Shown here in pieces: positions 25,883-33,880 of a stretch of DNA of 64,000 nt. The stretch's first letter is position 1. Each line of letters starts with the position of its first letter. Source of the stretch: Euryarchaeota archaeon UBA182 (lineage in GTDB: Archaea > Thermoplasmatota > Poseidoniia > Poseidoniales > Thalassarchaeaceae). The position numbers and the translations under genes were made by a program. The notes under the pieces were generated by a model. The model made no database searches, was not told where the DNA came from, and worked only from the letters and a program-made list of their open reading frames with translations. The stretch is from assembly GCA_002495675.1 (NCBI GenBank), contig DAGH01000025.1:65078-129077 (forward strand). Direction: 5' to 3'.

Positions 25883-27552
25883 CAGAACATGCCCCCCTGC
25901 CTGTCACTTCTAAATCGCTCTGCGAGTAGGAACAGTCCCATCGTGATGAGCATGAGGACGGTGGCGATGGAGTTGGAGGCTGGAGCGGACAGGGGGTCCT
26001 TCATCGGCTTGGCCCTCCATGCGTCGATGAGGAGCGGCATGGTGATCCAATCCGAGTTCCGCGCGATGATGAAGGAGGCGCCAAACTCGCCCAACGACAT
26101 GGCGATCACGAAGACGGAGGACACCACGAGTGGTCCCCTCATCAGGGGCAGCTTGATCTTGAGGAACCTCGCATACGCCCCCATGCCCAGCACCATGGCG
26201 TTCTCCTCGTATCTCTTGTCGTAAGAGCGCAACGCGGGGAGGATGATTCTCACCACGAAGGGGGTGGTGAGCATCACGTGAGCCAACGAGGGCAGCGGCC
26301 AGAACTGATACAGGGATTGAGGGTTTAGCCTGATGACCCCGATAAGGACCCCGAGTCCCACCATTGCGGCACTGAGTGCGAATGGCAGCATCGTGGAGAT
26401 GTCAAGAGCCCGGGAGAGCAGTGGTTTCGTCCGCTCCAGGCGGTGTATTGTCGCGGCCAGAAGGTAGCCGAGGGGGAGTGCTACCAAGAGTGCGACCAGC
26501 GCGTAGCCCAGGCTGTTCGAGATCGCGTTTGACATGGGTGGGAACGAGAACGACCCATGTATGGCGGCCTCCCAACCATCCAAGCCCCACCTGAAGGCTG
26601 AGTTCCCGGTGGTCGGGTCCCTTATCCTGAATGAGCCCACGACCACGGAGGCCAATGGCGAGATTGCGAAGACCATCGCCGGGACGAGGACCAACCATGC
26701 AGGCCAGCTTGGGCTATCCAGTCGGCGAGGGCTGGAGAGTCGCAATCTTGCCTGCCGATTCCTCTGTATCGCCGAGGTCAGCCAGAGGCACAGGAGCAGG
26801 ATGGTGAATTGGATCATCGAGGCCCCCATGACTATCTGCGAGCTCGTCTCCATGTAACCAGATATCCCGGCCGAGGATGAGACCTCAGCCATCATGCTCT
26901 CCAGCGTGTCGTCGCGTATCGTGATCCACCTCACCAATGCGAAGGACGTGAAGGAGAAGACGAACGTCATGCAGGCTGCTGCCGCCATCGATGGCATCAG
27001 CAAGGGGGCCCACAGGTTCCTTATCCTGGAGAGTCGGCTCCGGCCATTCGGGAGGAGCCTCAGCTGCTCCTCAAGACGTGGGTCCATGGTGGAGAGCAAT
27101 GGCTCGCAGAATCGGATGTAGAGGGCCATGTTGAACCATGCATGCGATGCTATGAGCGTCCACCACCATGTTGCCTCATTGGCCCTTATGTTCGCCCCAT
27201 GGACCCCCACCAGCGTGAGTACCCCCATGGCCGCTATGATGGATGGGATGACGAATGGGAGCGTGAGCACGGCGCGTATCCAGGGCTCGAAGGGCCATCT
27301 GTAGCGCCCGAGCACCCATGCGACAGGCAGTGCGACCATTGAGGTGAGGATTGTGGAGCACGCTGCCTGTACGAGCGTGAACTCCAACACCCCAGCAGAG
27401 ATGTAGTTCTCAGAGAGAGATCGGATCCAATCCCCGGGCGTGAAGCCTGTGACCGAGATTATCCTGTGAAGGGCCAGGGCGACGGGGGCCATCACCAGCG
27501 ACAGGTACGTCAGGACGGCGATCGATCCGAGTGTTCCCCTCAACCTACCCAC
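25882..27552 (-). CDS. thiP: Thiamine-type ABC transporter, permease (two fused domains)
   Basis: 556 residues with about twelve membrane helices in two homologous halves, as in ThiP and FbpB-type permeases. Both halves contain an EAA-like loop for the ATPase (EEQLRLLPNGRSRLSRIRNL near 180 and EENAMVLGMGAYARFLKIKL near 465). The GTG start overlaps the binding-protein stop by 8 bases. Iron(III) permeases share this architecture, so the assignment to thiamine rests on the riboswitch. Confidence 0.9.
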   Translation of the reverse strand: MGRLRGTLGSIAVLTYLSLVMAPVALALHRIISVTGFTPGDWIRSLSENYISAGVLEFTLVQAACSTILTSMVALPVAWVLGRYRWPFEPWIRAVLTLPFVIPSIIAAMGVLTLVGVHGANIRANEATWWWTLIASHAWFNMALYIRFCEPLLSTMDPRLEEQLRLLPNGRSRLSRIRNLWAPLLMPSMAAAACMTFVFSFTSFALVRWITIRDDTLESMMAEVSSSAGISGYMETSSQIVMGASMIQFTILLLCLWLTSAIQRNRQARLRLSSPRRLDSPSWPAWLVLVPAMVFAISPLASVVVGSFRIRDPTTGNSAFRWGLDGWEAAIHGSFSFPPMSNAISNSLGYALVALLVALPLGYLLAATIHRLERTKPLLSRALDISTMLPFALSAAMVGLGVLIGVIRLNPQSLYQFWPLPSLAHVMLTTPFVVRIILPALRSYDKRYEENAMVLGMGAYARFLKIKLPLMRGPLVVSSVFVIAMSLGEFGASFIIARNSDWITMPLLIDAWRAKPMKDPLSAPASNSIATVLMLITMGLFLLAERFRSDRQGGMF

Positions 27553-28705
27553 CCGAGGTCACAGCGGAGTTCCACTGATCCAGCCAGGCCTCCATGTGGT
27601 CGTCGATGTCCTCCATGGGGATGGAGGCGGGGGCAGCGGGTATCTGGGAGTTGGACCTATACCCGTCTTCCTCGGGGAGGTCCAGCCCATCGAGCACGGA
27701 GTACATCAGATTCTCGTACGGCATCATTGAGTTGACCTCGGGCGATATTAGGTACTCGATGAATTTCTGGGCATAAAGCGCGTTCCCGCCACTCACAGCC
27801 GAGGCATACTCCACCTGAAAGAATGAGGTCTTCGGGATGTCCAGAGCGGCTGACTTCGTCCAGTTCCCGTTGTAGTATGACTCCACCCCCGGGGAGTGGC
27901 AGTAAGAAACGGTGATGTGGGCGTCGCCGATGTAGCCCTCCGTCCACTCCCCGTAGCCGCCGGTGTAATGCGTCTCGTAGGCCTCCGTCCATCCAGATGT
28001 AATCACAACGTCGTTTGCCACCATGCTGGACCACCAATCACTGAATTTTAGGCCGTCATCCGACTGCCAGTCGAAGTAGTCAAGGGATGCGAGCATGAAG
28101 CCTCTTCCTGGACTGCTCGACACAGGCGAGGGCAGGGCGACCTTCCCGCGCCACTCGGGCCCAGTCAAGTCCTCGAGGGACGTCGGCACGGAGAGGTTTT
28201 CTCCATCGACCGCTTCAGTATCGTAATTCAAGCAGATGTAGCCCATGTCATATGGCACTGCAAGTGGCCCGTCGTACGGCTCGAGGGGATCCATGGAGCT
28301 GCGGGCCAGGGAGGATCCCGGGGCGGACATGCCGGATTTGTCCAGATCCAACTCCTCTAGTAAGTCAAACTCTATGGCCGTTTGGAGATATGTGTTGTCG
28401 AGACCGATCGCCAAGTCCACGTTGGTGTTGCCCCTGTTCTGTATTAGGTAGTCCAAGATCGAGCCAGCATCGTCCAGTTTGAGCATGGTCACGGTCAGCC
28501 CCGAGGACTCCTCAAACCCTGAGATCATGTCCTCGCTCAAAGCCAGGACATCGTAGGTCACGATCACGAGTTCGCCGTCCTGGAGGTCCTCTGATGACGC
28601 TTCATCTAGCATCACGCAGCCCGATAGTGGGGCCGTCACTAGGAGTGTCGCGATCAATATTAAATTAGGCTTGGTCAGTGTTTTGTGTTTGTTTCTTGTG
28701 GCCAT
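27545..28705 (-). CDS. thiB: Thiamine-type ABC transporter, substrate-binding lipoprotein
   Basis: 386 residues. Lys-rich N-terminus, hydrophobic core and lipobox LSGC (Cys30) mark a membrane-anchored lipoprotein; the mature part is a type II periplasmic binding fold like TbpA/ThiB (ELVIVTYDVLA, DLAIGLDNTYL, PYDMGYICLNYD, YCHSPGVESYY). Iron-binding proteins are the main alternative, but the TPP riboswitch immediately upstream argues for thiamine or its phosphates. The ATG at 28705 is placed six bases past the riboswitch and behind the GGAGG that forms part of its closing stem. Confidence 0.92.
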   Translation of the reverse strand: MATRNKHKTLTKPNLILIATLLVTAPLSGCVMLDEASSEDLQDGELVIVTYDVLALSEDMISGFEESSGLTVTMLKLDDAGSILDYLIQNRGNTNVDLAIGLDNTYLQTAIEFDLLEELDLDKSGMSAPGSSLARSSMDPLEPYDGPLAVPYDMGYICLNYDTEAVDGENLSVPTSLEDLTGPEWRGKVALPSPVSSSPGRGFMLASLDYFDWQSDDGLKFSDWWSSMVANDVVITSGWTEAYETHYTGGYGEWTEGYIGDAHITVSYCHSPGVESYYNGNWTKSAALDIPKTSFFQVEYASAVSGGNALYAQKFIEYLISPEVNSMMPYENLMYSVLDGLDLPEEDGYRSNSQIPAAPASIPMEDIDDHMEAWLDQWNSAVTSGG

Positions 28706-28710
28706 GTATT

Positions 28711-28795
28711 CTCCCTCCGCTGGCATTACCCAGATCAGGTCAAAGGGTCGTCGCCTCTCGGCGACCTCTCAGCTCTAGGCTCCCCTACAGGGAAT
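28711..28795 (-). promoter_or_regulatory. TPP riboswitch (THI element)
   Basis: On the minus strand the conserved pyrimidine-sensor core CTGAGAGG and the pyrophosphate-sensor core ACCTGATCTGGGTAATGCC are both present, with a GTCGCC-GAGA-GGCGAC hairpin as the variable P3 arm. The closing stem pairs TCCCT (about 28790) with AGGGA (28712-28716). That 3' strand, GGAGGGAGAA, is also the Shine-Dalgarno of the binding-protein gene, so TPP binding should hide the ribosome site and shut off translation. THI elements are known in Thermoplasma relatives. Confidence 0.95.
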
Positions 28796-28851
28796 GCTCG
28801 ACTAGGTGCACTTTGAACATTTTGAGAGATTCGATTCGAATTCTGTCCCCG

Positions 28852-29139
28852 TCAGGACCATTCGTCCGGATCGTCCTTGCGCGCCTTCTTCCATTCCTTG
28901 TAGTGTTGCTTGCAGACCGATAGCCTCCTTGAGTCCGAGGAGAGTAGGTCCTCGCCCCAGACGTCGACGGCGCGGTCGTAAGCGATCCGTCTACCGCCCA
29001 TGGTCTTGTCGGCCCAGTTCTTGCAGCCTCTGATCTCGCATCGCACCACTCCCGACTTCTCCTTCCCCTTGTCGCTTTCCTTTGGTTTCCCTGCTTGGGC
29101 GGCATCCTTCAATTTCTTTGCACGTGACTTGAATCCCAT
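28852..29139 (-). CDS. Small Cys-rich basic protein, unknown function
   Basis: 95 residues, not recognised. A Lys-rich N-terminus (KSRAKKLKDAAQAGKPKESDKGKEK) precedes a compact domain with VRCEIRGCKNWADK and, 36 residues on, LSVCKQHYKEW. Three Cys and a His in this spacing suggest a single zinc site, perhaps binding nucleic acid (inference). It starts 21 bases after purA on the same strand and ends 56 bases before the riboswitch. Confidence 0.7.
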   Translation of the reverse strand: MGFKSRAKKLKDAAQAGKPKESDKGKEKSGVVRCEIRGCKNWADKTMGGRRIAYDRAVDVWGEDLLSSDSRRLSVCKQHYKEWKKARKDDPDEWS

Positions 29140-29160
29140 TTCCTTTCACCCGATACTATC

Positions 29161-30507
29161 TCAAAAGTTGGCCATCTCAAACTCGAGGTCGAAGATCCCG
29201 CCCGGCCTGCTGAGGGTCGCCCTTCTGTCAGCGCCGATCCCGATGCACTCCACGGGTATGCCTGAGAGTTCCTCTATCCGCTTGACGAATGACGCGGCCG
29301 TTGCCGGTAGTGAGTCGATCCATTTTTTCTCATCGTTCGACTTCTGAGCCATATCCAGCCACTCCTCCTCGGAGATGCTCTTGAATCCCTCGTGGGTCTC
29401 GTAAACGGGCATGCACCTCGCTACGTCCTCGGCTCTGGCTGGGAGCATCGTCATTGGCTTTCCATCCATTTCGTATCCTATGCAGATCTTGATTTCCTCG
29501 AGGCCCGCCAGAACGTCGAGCTTGGTCAGTACCAAGCCAGTGAACCCGTTCACCCTCTGGGCCTCCATCAATGCCGGGATGTCCAGCCATCCGGTCCTCC
29601 TAGGCCTTCCCGTGGTCGTTCCAAACTCGTGTCCGATGGTTGCCATGTGGCTCCCTGAGGGATCGGAGGATGGGATCTCGGTTGGGAAGGGGCCGTTGCC
29701 CACCCTAGTGGTGTATGCCTTGGTGACGCCGAGGCAGGCATCGATGTGCCCGGGGTGTATGCCGGCACCGTGGCTGGCATTAGCCCTCGATGTCACGGAA
29801 GACGTCACGAATGGGTAGGTCCCCTGATCGATGTCGAGCATGGCGCCCTGAGCCCCCTCAAGGAGGACGTTCTCACCGTTCCTTAGCGCTATGTCCAGCA
29901 TGGGGCCGGTGGGTGCGATAGATTTCGAGAACCTATCGAGGATCCACCTCAGGTCGCCCTCCAAGTTTGCGACGGTGATCTCCTCGCTCATCCCGACCGA
30001 GAGTAGCTGGGAGGTCATTCGCTTCGAGATCTCCAACATCGCTCCCGGGTTTCCGAGTATGCCCTCGATGTCCGCGAAGCGGATTCCGACCCGCTCGATC
30101 CTGTCCCTGTAGGCTGGGCCAATCCCCCTCCCAGTGGTGCCGACGACCTTGTCTGTGGAGTCGTACATTCGATGGAAGGGGAGGATGACAGATGCACGTT
30201 CGGAGATGAAGAGTCGCGACTCCTCGGGACGTTCCCCCGTCAGTTCCCACCAGGAGTCCAGTTCCTTCTCCAGTACCCACGGATCTATCACCATGCCATC
30301 ACCAAGGACCAGGTTGCAGTGTGGCGTTGGCAGCCCTGATGGAATTTGGTGCAGCTTCAGGGTCGTGTCTCCGATGACGATTGTGTGGCCTGCATTGTTG
30401 CCTCCTTGGAATCGTACGGTCCAGCCAAACCTCGGTGACAGTTGGTCTATCGCCTTCCCCTTTCCTTCGTCGCCCCATTGGGCACCAAGTACGACGGTAG
30501 CAGGCAC
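29161..30507 (-). CDS. purA: Adenylosuccinate synthetase
   Basis: GTP-dependent joining of IMP and aspartate, first step from IMP to AMP. 448 residues. Seen: GAQWGDEGKGK P-loop and catalytic Asp at the N-terminus, NNAGHTI with catalytic His, GTTGRGIGPAY, EGAQGAMLDIDQGTYPFVTSS and TGRPRRTGWLD. GTG start 15 codons' distance from no competing signal; the motif order places it correctly. Divergent from rpl40e across 114 bases. Confidence 0.97.
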   Translation of the reverse strand: MPATVVLGAQWGDEGKGKAIDQLSPRFGWTVRFQGGNNAGHTIVIGDTTLKLHQIPSGLPTPHCNLVLGDGMVIDPWVLEKELDSWWELTGERPEESRLFISERASVILPFHRMYDSTDKVVGTTGRGIGPAYRDRIERVGIRFADIEGILGNPGAMLEISKRMTSQLLSVGMSEEITVANLEGDLRWILDRFSKSIAPTGPMLDIALRNGENVLLEGAQGAMLDIDQGTYPFVTSSVTSRANASHGAGIHPGHIDACLGVTKAYTTRVGNGPFPTEIPSSDPSGSHMATIGHEFGTTTGRPRRTGWLDIPALMEAQRVNGFTGLVLTKLDVLAGLEEIKICIGYEMDGKPMTMLPARAEDVARCMPVYETHEGFKSISEEEWLDMAQKSNDEKKWIDSLPATAASFVKRIEELSGIPVECIGIGADRRATLSRPGGIFDLEFEMANF

Positions 30508-30621
30508 CGTATCGAACTGTTCGGCACTTGGTGTATGAACCTATAGGTCGCCTGAGGGACTGGTTGAGGCAGGCCTCTGTTTGGGAATGGGTTATGAAGG
30601 GGAGGTAGGTGGGACGCCCTG

Positions 30622-30777
30622 ATGGCACAGCGCTTCCCCGTGGCTGAAAAGAGACTTCTGAGGAAGTTGGTATGTATGCGTTGTTCCGCTACTCACCGAG
30701 GCTACAGGGTCAAGGTTTGCAGAAAATGCGGCTACACCGGACTCAGACAAAAGGCCATGGAGAGAAGGGCGAGCTGA
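30622..30777 (+). CDS. rpl40e: Large ribosomal subunit protein eL40
   Basis: 51-residue zinc protein of the 50S subunit. Reads [16 protein letters not shown], then CMRC and [12 protein letters not shown], the four-Cys site of eL40 with its typical GLRxK end. Followed after one base by the LysE-type gene, whose TTG start lies in the TGAGTTG junction. Confidence 0.95.
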   Translation: MAQRFPVAEKRLLRKLVCMRCSATHRGYRVKVCRKCGYTGLRQKAMERRAS

Positions 30778-30778
30778 G

Positions 30779-31387
30779 TTGACTCTCACAAACGGCATCA
30801 CTGGATTCGCACTTTCCCTCTCGCTGATCCTCGCCATTGGAGCGCAGAATGCATTCGTCCTTAGGCAGGGCCTGAGGAGGGAGCACGTATTTCTGGTATG
30901 CTCCGTCTGTGCCGTATCTGACGCCGTCCTGATTCTATTCGGCGTTTTCGTCGTTGGGGATACGGTGATTCAAACCGGCTTGGATGGCATCCTGAAGGTA
31001 TCCGCCGTTTTGTTCTTGGTTGGATATGCGGGTTTGAGATTCAGATCCTCCTTGGTAGGCAACCAGGGATTGAGCACGGAGTCGGATGGCGATCCTAGGT
31101 CGATAGGGAAGACCACTGCCCTAACGCTCGGTTTTACTTGGTTGAACCCACACGTGTACCTGGACACTGTCCTCTTGATTGGGGGAGGAGCGGTGGGGTT
31201 GGGTGGGCTCGGCAGGGTTTACTTTGCAGTAGGGGCGATTGCTGCATCATTCGCGTTTTTCTTCGCCCTTGGCTACGGGGCAAGGAGCGTTTCAAGCTTG
31301 GTGGCCCGACCTTCCGCTTGGAGAGTTATAGATTTCGGGATAGGGACGACTATGCTCCTTGTCGCGGCTGGAGTCTGGGTCGGATAG
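30779..31387 (+). CDS. LysE/ArgO-family amino-acid exporter
   Basis: 202 residues, about six membrane helices. Seen: LILAIGAQNAFVLRQGLRREH at the N-terminus, the family hallmark, CAVSDAVLI with the conserved Asp, and TWLNPHVYLDT in the fourth segment, all matching LysE/ArgO basic amino-acid exporters. Start is TTG directly after the eL40 stop; cotranscribed with it. Substrate could be Arg or Lys. Confidence 0.9.
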   Translation: MTLTNGITGFALSLSLILAIGAQNAFVLRQGLRREHVFLVCSVCAVSDAVLILFGVFVVGDTVIQTGLDGILKVSAVLFLVGYAGLRFRSSLVGNQGLSTESDGDPRSIGKTTALTLGFTWLNPHVYLDTVLLIGGGAVGLGGLGRVYFAVGAIAASFAFFFALGYGARSVSSLVARPSAWRVIDFGIGTTMLLVAAGVWVG

Positions 31388-31663
31388 TCACGATTTCCTG
31401 ACGCCGTTCAATAGGGTCTCGAGTGCGGTCTGTATCTGGAGGCACAGTGGGCCATAGTGAATCGGCAGGTTGGCATCGTTGAACACCTCATCCAACATCG
31501 AGGCCGTCATCCCAAGCCTGACGTCCATGTCCTTGTCCTCATTGAGCAGCCACTTGTCCACAGCCTCCTTCACTGTGTTCCTGATGTTCCTGGGGACTTG
31601 GCTGTCCTCCAGTTGCCCAAGTACCGTTGCTATTTGTTGGATCTGGGCTTGTATGTCGGTCAT
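31388..31663 (-). CDS. UPF0147 family protein
   Basis: 91 residues of an archaeal helical family of unknown function. Seen: VLGQLEDSQVPRNIRNTVKEAV, MTASMLDEVFNDANLPIHYGPL, the conserved core of UPF0147. The ATG at 31663 follows GGTGGAGTGG; a GTG at 31672 is an alternative. Its stop abuts the LysE-type stop without a gap. Confidence 0.88.
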   Translation of the reverse strand: MTDIQAQIQQIATVLGQLEDSQVPRNIRNTVKEAVDKWLLNEDKDMDVRLGMTASMLDEVFNDANLPIHYGPLCLQIQTALETLLNGVRKS

Positions 31664-31718
31664 CCACTCCACCTACGGCCAAGCCAAGGGAACCTTCGGC
31701 TTAATCTCATCCCTTGCT

Positions 31719-32510
31719 TCAGTCTGAGGACCATGCCGCCCAAGGCATGTTGGTGTTGGCATGTGCGTAGGTCTCTCCATGTTGGTTGATTCCAATAAGG
31801 CCGACATCCGTTTTTTTGTCGAATCTCTTTGAAATGACCTCCTCAAATGCCTCGGGCATCGATGCCCCCATCTGCGATATCTGGCAATGGACCCTGAAGC
31901 AGAGCATTTCCCGTGTTATGGCCTCGCCTATCCCGGTCGCGGCTATGCCAATGCTGGATTCGGCCCAGAAGCCACATCCAGGCAATGGAACATCGCCGAC
32001 GCGCCCTGGCGGCCGATCGCTGCATCCGCCAGTACTTGTTGCCACAGCGATCCTGCCTTGCATATCCAGGGCTATCGCACCGACCGTATCACTCGTTTTT
32101 TTTCCCTTCGACTGTCGGGGGGTCACCTCCGATCTTGGGAAGCCCCTTTCATCTGCCCAGTCACGGGCACCGACTCCAGCGAGGCCATTCATCTCCTCGT
32201 CAAGTAGCGCTGCAGCGACCTTCACTGGATTTGGGGTCTCTGGCATCGAGGCAACAAACCCCATCCTACCATCCCCGGTCTGGACAGATGCGTCCACAAG
32301 GACAGATCCGTCGACTCGGGTCACGCTTCCTGTGCCGGCATTGAATGAGGGGTCGTCCTCAAGGGCTGCGCAAACCATCACTGCCACCTCCAATGCGGAG
32401 GCTCCGTGAGTGAGTTTGGACCCCCCGGCATCGACTGCTGACTGAATGTTGGTTGCCTTCTTGGGATCCGCACCTGCGCCTCCGTGTGCAATTATCGCCA
32501 TCCTAGTCAT
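31719..32510 (-). CDS. Isoaspartyl peptidase/L-asparaginase (Ntn hydrolase)
   Basis: 263 residues, plant/EcAIII-type asparaginase that self-cleaves to expose a Thr nucleophile and hydrolyses isoaspartyl dipeptides or asparagine. Seen: IIAHGGAGA at the start, DPSFNAGTGSV, and the cleavage site SDTVGAIALD with the nucleophilic Thr, then STGGCSDRPPGRVGDVPLPGCG. Overlaps the upstream MFS gene by 8 bases if the first ATG is used; the ATG at 32501 would avoid the overlap. Confidence 0.92.
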   Translation of the reverse strand: MTRMAIIAHGGAGADPKKATNIQSAVDAGGSKLTHGASALEVAVMVCAALEDDPSFNAGTGSVTRVDGSVLVDASVQTGDGRMGFVASMPETPNPVKVAAALLDEEMNGLAGVGARDWADERGFPRSEVTPRQSKGKKTSDTVGAIALDMQGRIAVATSTGGCSDRPPGRVGDVPLPGCGFWAESSIGIAATGIGEAITREMLCFRVHCQISQMGASMPEAFEEVISKRFDKKTDVGLIGINQHGETYAHANTNMPWAAWSSD

Positions 32511-33834
32511 GGTGTTGCCCCTCCTTCTCAGGTCTAGAGTTTGGTAAGTAATTTAATGCGAGTGCAAAGATGGCTACTAGACCGGCTACTCTGAACACCG
32601 TGTGGTATGTCCAGAGGCCAATTCCGTCAACGGTCTCTGACCAAATTAGGGCTGCGAGAACTGGGCCTATGATTCGAGAAAGGGCTCCAAACCCCTCTTG
32701 TACGCCCATTACACCTCCCAGATCGAGGCCATGAACCCTTGATTCATGGGTCAACAAGGTGGATTGAGATGGTTGGAACAGGCCATTACCAGCCGCAATG
32801 AGCGTCATCACGAGCAGGACGATCAACGGCGTGGGGCTAGGGTACGGTATCGAACCAAGCCCGAGGGCCGTGAGAGCGATTCCGACCAACATCAATGACG
32901 CGACCTCAAATTTCTCGGACAGTTTCCTGATCAGACCACCTTGAACGATGACGCCGACCAACCCCACGTAGGCGAATATGTAACCATTCGTCCGCTCGTC
33001 ATATCCCAGGCCTCCATCTACGATTGGCATGGCAGTGTACAGGATGAAAGTAGCATGCATCATGGTGAAAGCAAGGAGGAAAACGGAGTTGGTGTATACT
33101 AGCTTCCTTATCGACAGGGGCATGCTTGTTATTGATGATAGGTTGGTGAGCTTTTTTCCGACGTTCCTGAGATCCGTTTTCTCTTTCACTCTCGCGTTTG
33201 GCGGTAGGCTCTCGGGGAGTAGCCATATCGCCAAAATCATTGAAGAAAGCGACAAAAGCGCAGCGAATAGGCATGGTAAGAAGTAGGGATGGTCGGACCA
33301 CCATTGTGTATCGAAGGGGCCTCCGAAGCTCGTTGCAGGATCTGTGAGTATGCCTCCGATCATGGGTCCGACCATGAAGCCCAGGCCGAACGAAGCTCCG
33401 ATCATGCCCATTCGACCGGGCAGCTCCGCCCTAGTACTGATGTCCCCAATGTAGGCCTTGGCGACGGCAATGTTTCCATTCCCAGCGCCTGCTAGGAATC
33501 TAGCTAGAAGGGCCATCCAAAGGGATGTGGCCAGTCCGAATGCAACTAGGAAAACCGTGTTTGATACAAGGCCCAGGATCAGCACTGGTCGTCGGCCATA
33601 GGCATCAGAGATCGCTCCGAGGAATGGAGTGAGAAGAAATTGACCGAGTGTGTAGGATGCGAGTACTATTCCCACCCATCGGTCTCTTGCCCCCACATCG
33701 GTGAAACCATCCCCTGCTGCTAGATCCTGAATGAAATAAGTGAGGAATGGTATAACCAACGTGAAACCGATCATATCGATCAGAACCACCATGAACAAAA
33801 CGGTCAATGGGGCTCTGCTCCCGTGCTTGTTCAT
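32503..33834 (-). CDS. MFS transporter, TetA-like
   Basis: 443 residues, twelve predicted membrane helices. Seen: N-terminal VVLIDMIGFTLVIPFLTYF, the A-loop-like GAISDAYGRRPVLILG after helix 2, and GAGNGNIAVAKAYIGDIS in helix 5, typical of the drug:H+ antiporter (TetA/Bmr) branch. Substrate unknown. Ends inside the isoaspartyl peptidase start; separated by 46 bases from lonB upstream. Confidence 0.88.
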   Translation of the reverse strand: MNKHGSRAPLTVLFMVVLIDMIGFTLVIPFLTYFIQDLAAGDGFTDVGARDRWVGIVLASYTLGQFLLTPFLGAISDAYGRRPVLILGLVSNTVFLVAFGLATSLWMALLARFLAGAGNGNIAVAKAYIGDISTRAELPGRMGMIGASFGLGFMVGPMIGGILTDPATSFGGPFDTQWWSDHPYFLPCLFAALLSLSSMILAIWLLPESLPPNARVKEKTDLRNVGKKLTNLSSITSMPLSIRKLVYTNSVFLLAFTMMHATFILYTAMPIVDGGLGYDERTNGYIFAYVGLVGVIVQGGLIRKLSEKFEVASLMLVGIALTALGLGSIPYPSPTPLIVLLVMTLIAAGNGLFQPSQSTLLTHESRVHGLDLGGVMGVQEGFGALSRIIGPVLAALIWSETVDGIGLWTYHTVFRVAGLVAIFALALNYLPNSRPEKEGQHHD

Positions 33835-33880
33835 ATATGGTAGAAGACCGCGAGGGGGTCTTCAATGTGAGTATGGGGGT

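Noticed and set aside
25286..28705. Iron(III) ABC transporter
   Set aside because: The fold is shared, but the TPP riboswitch directly upstream makes thiamine far more likely.
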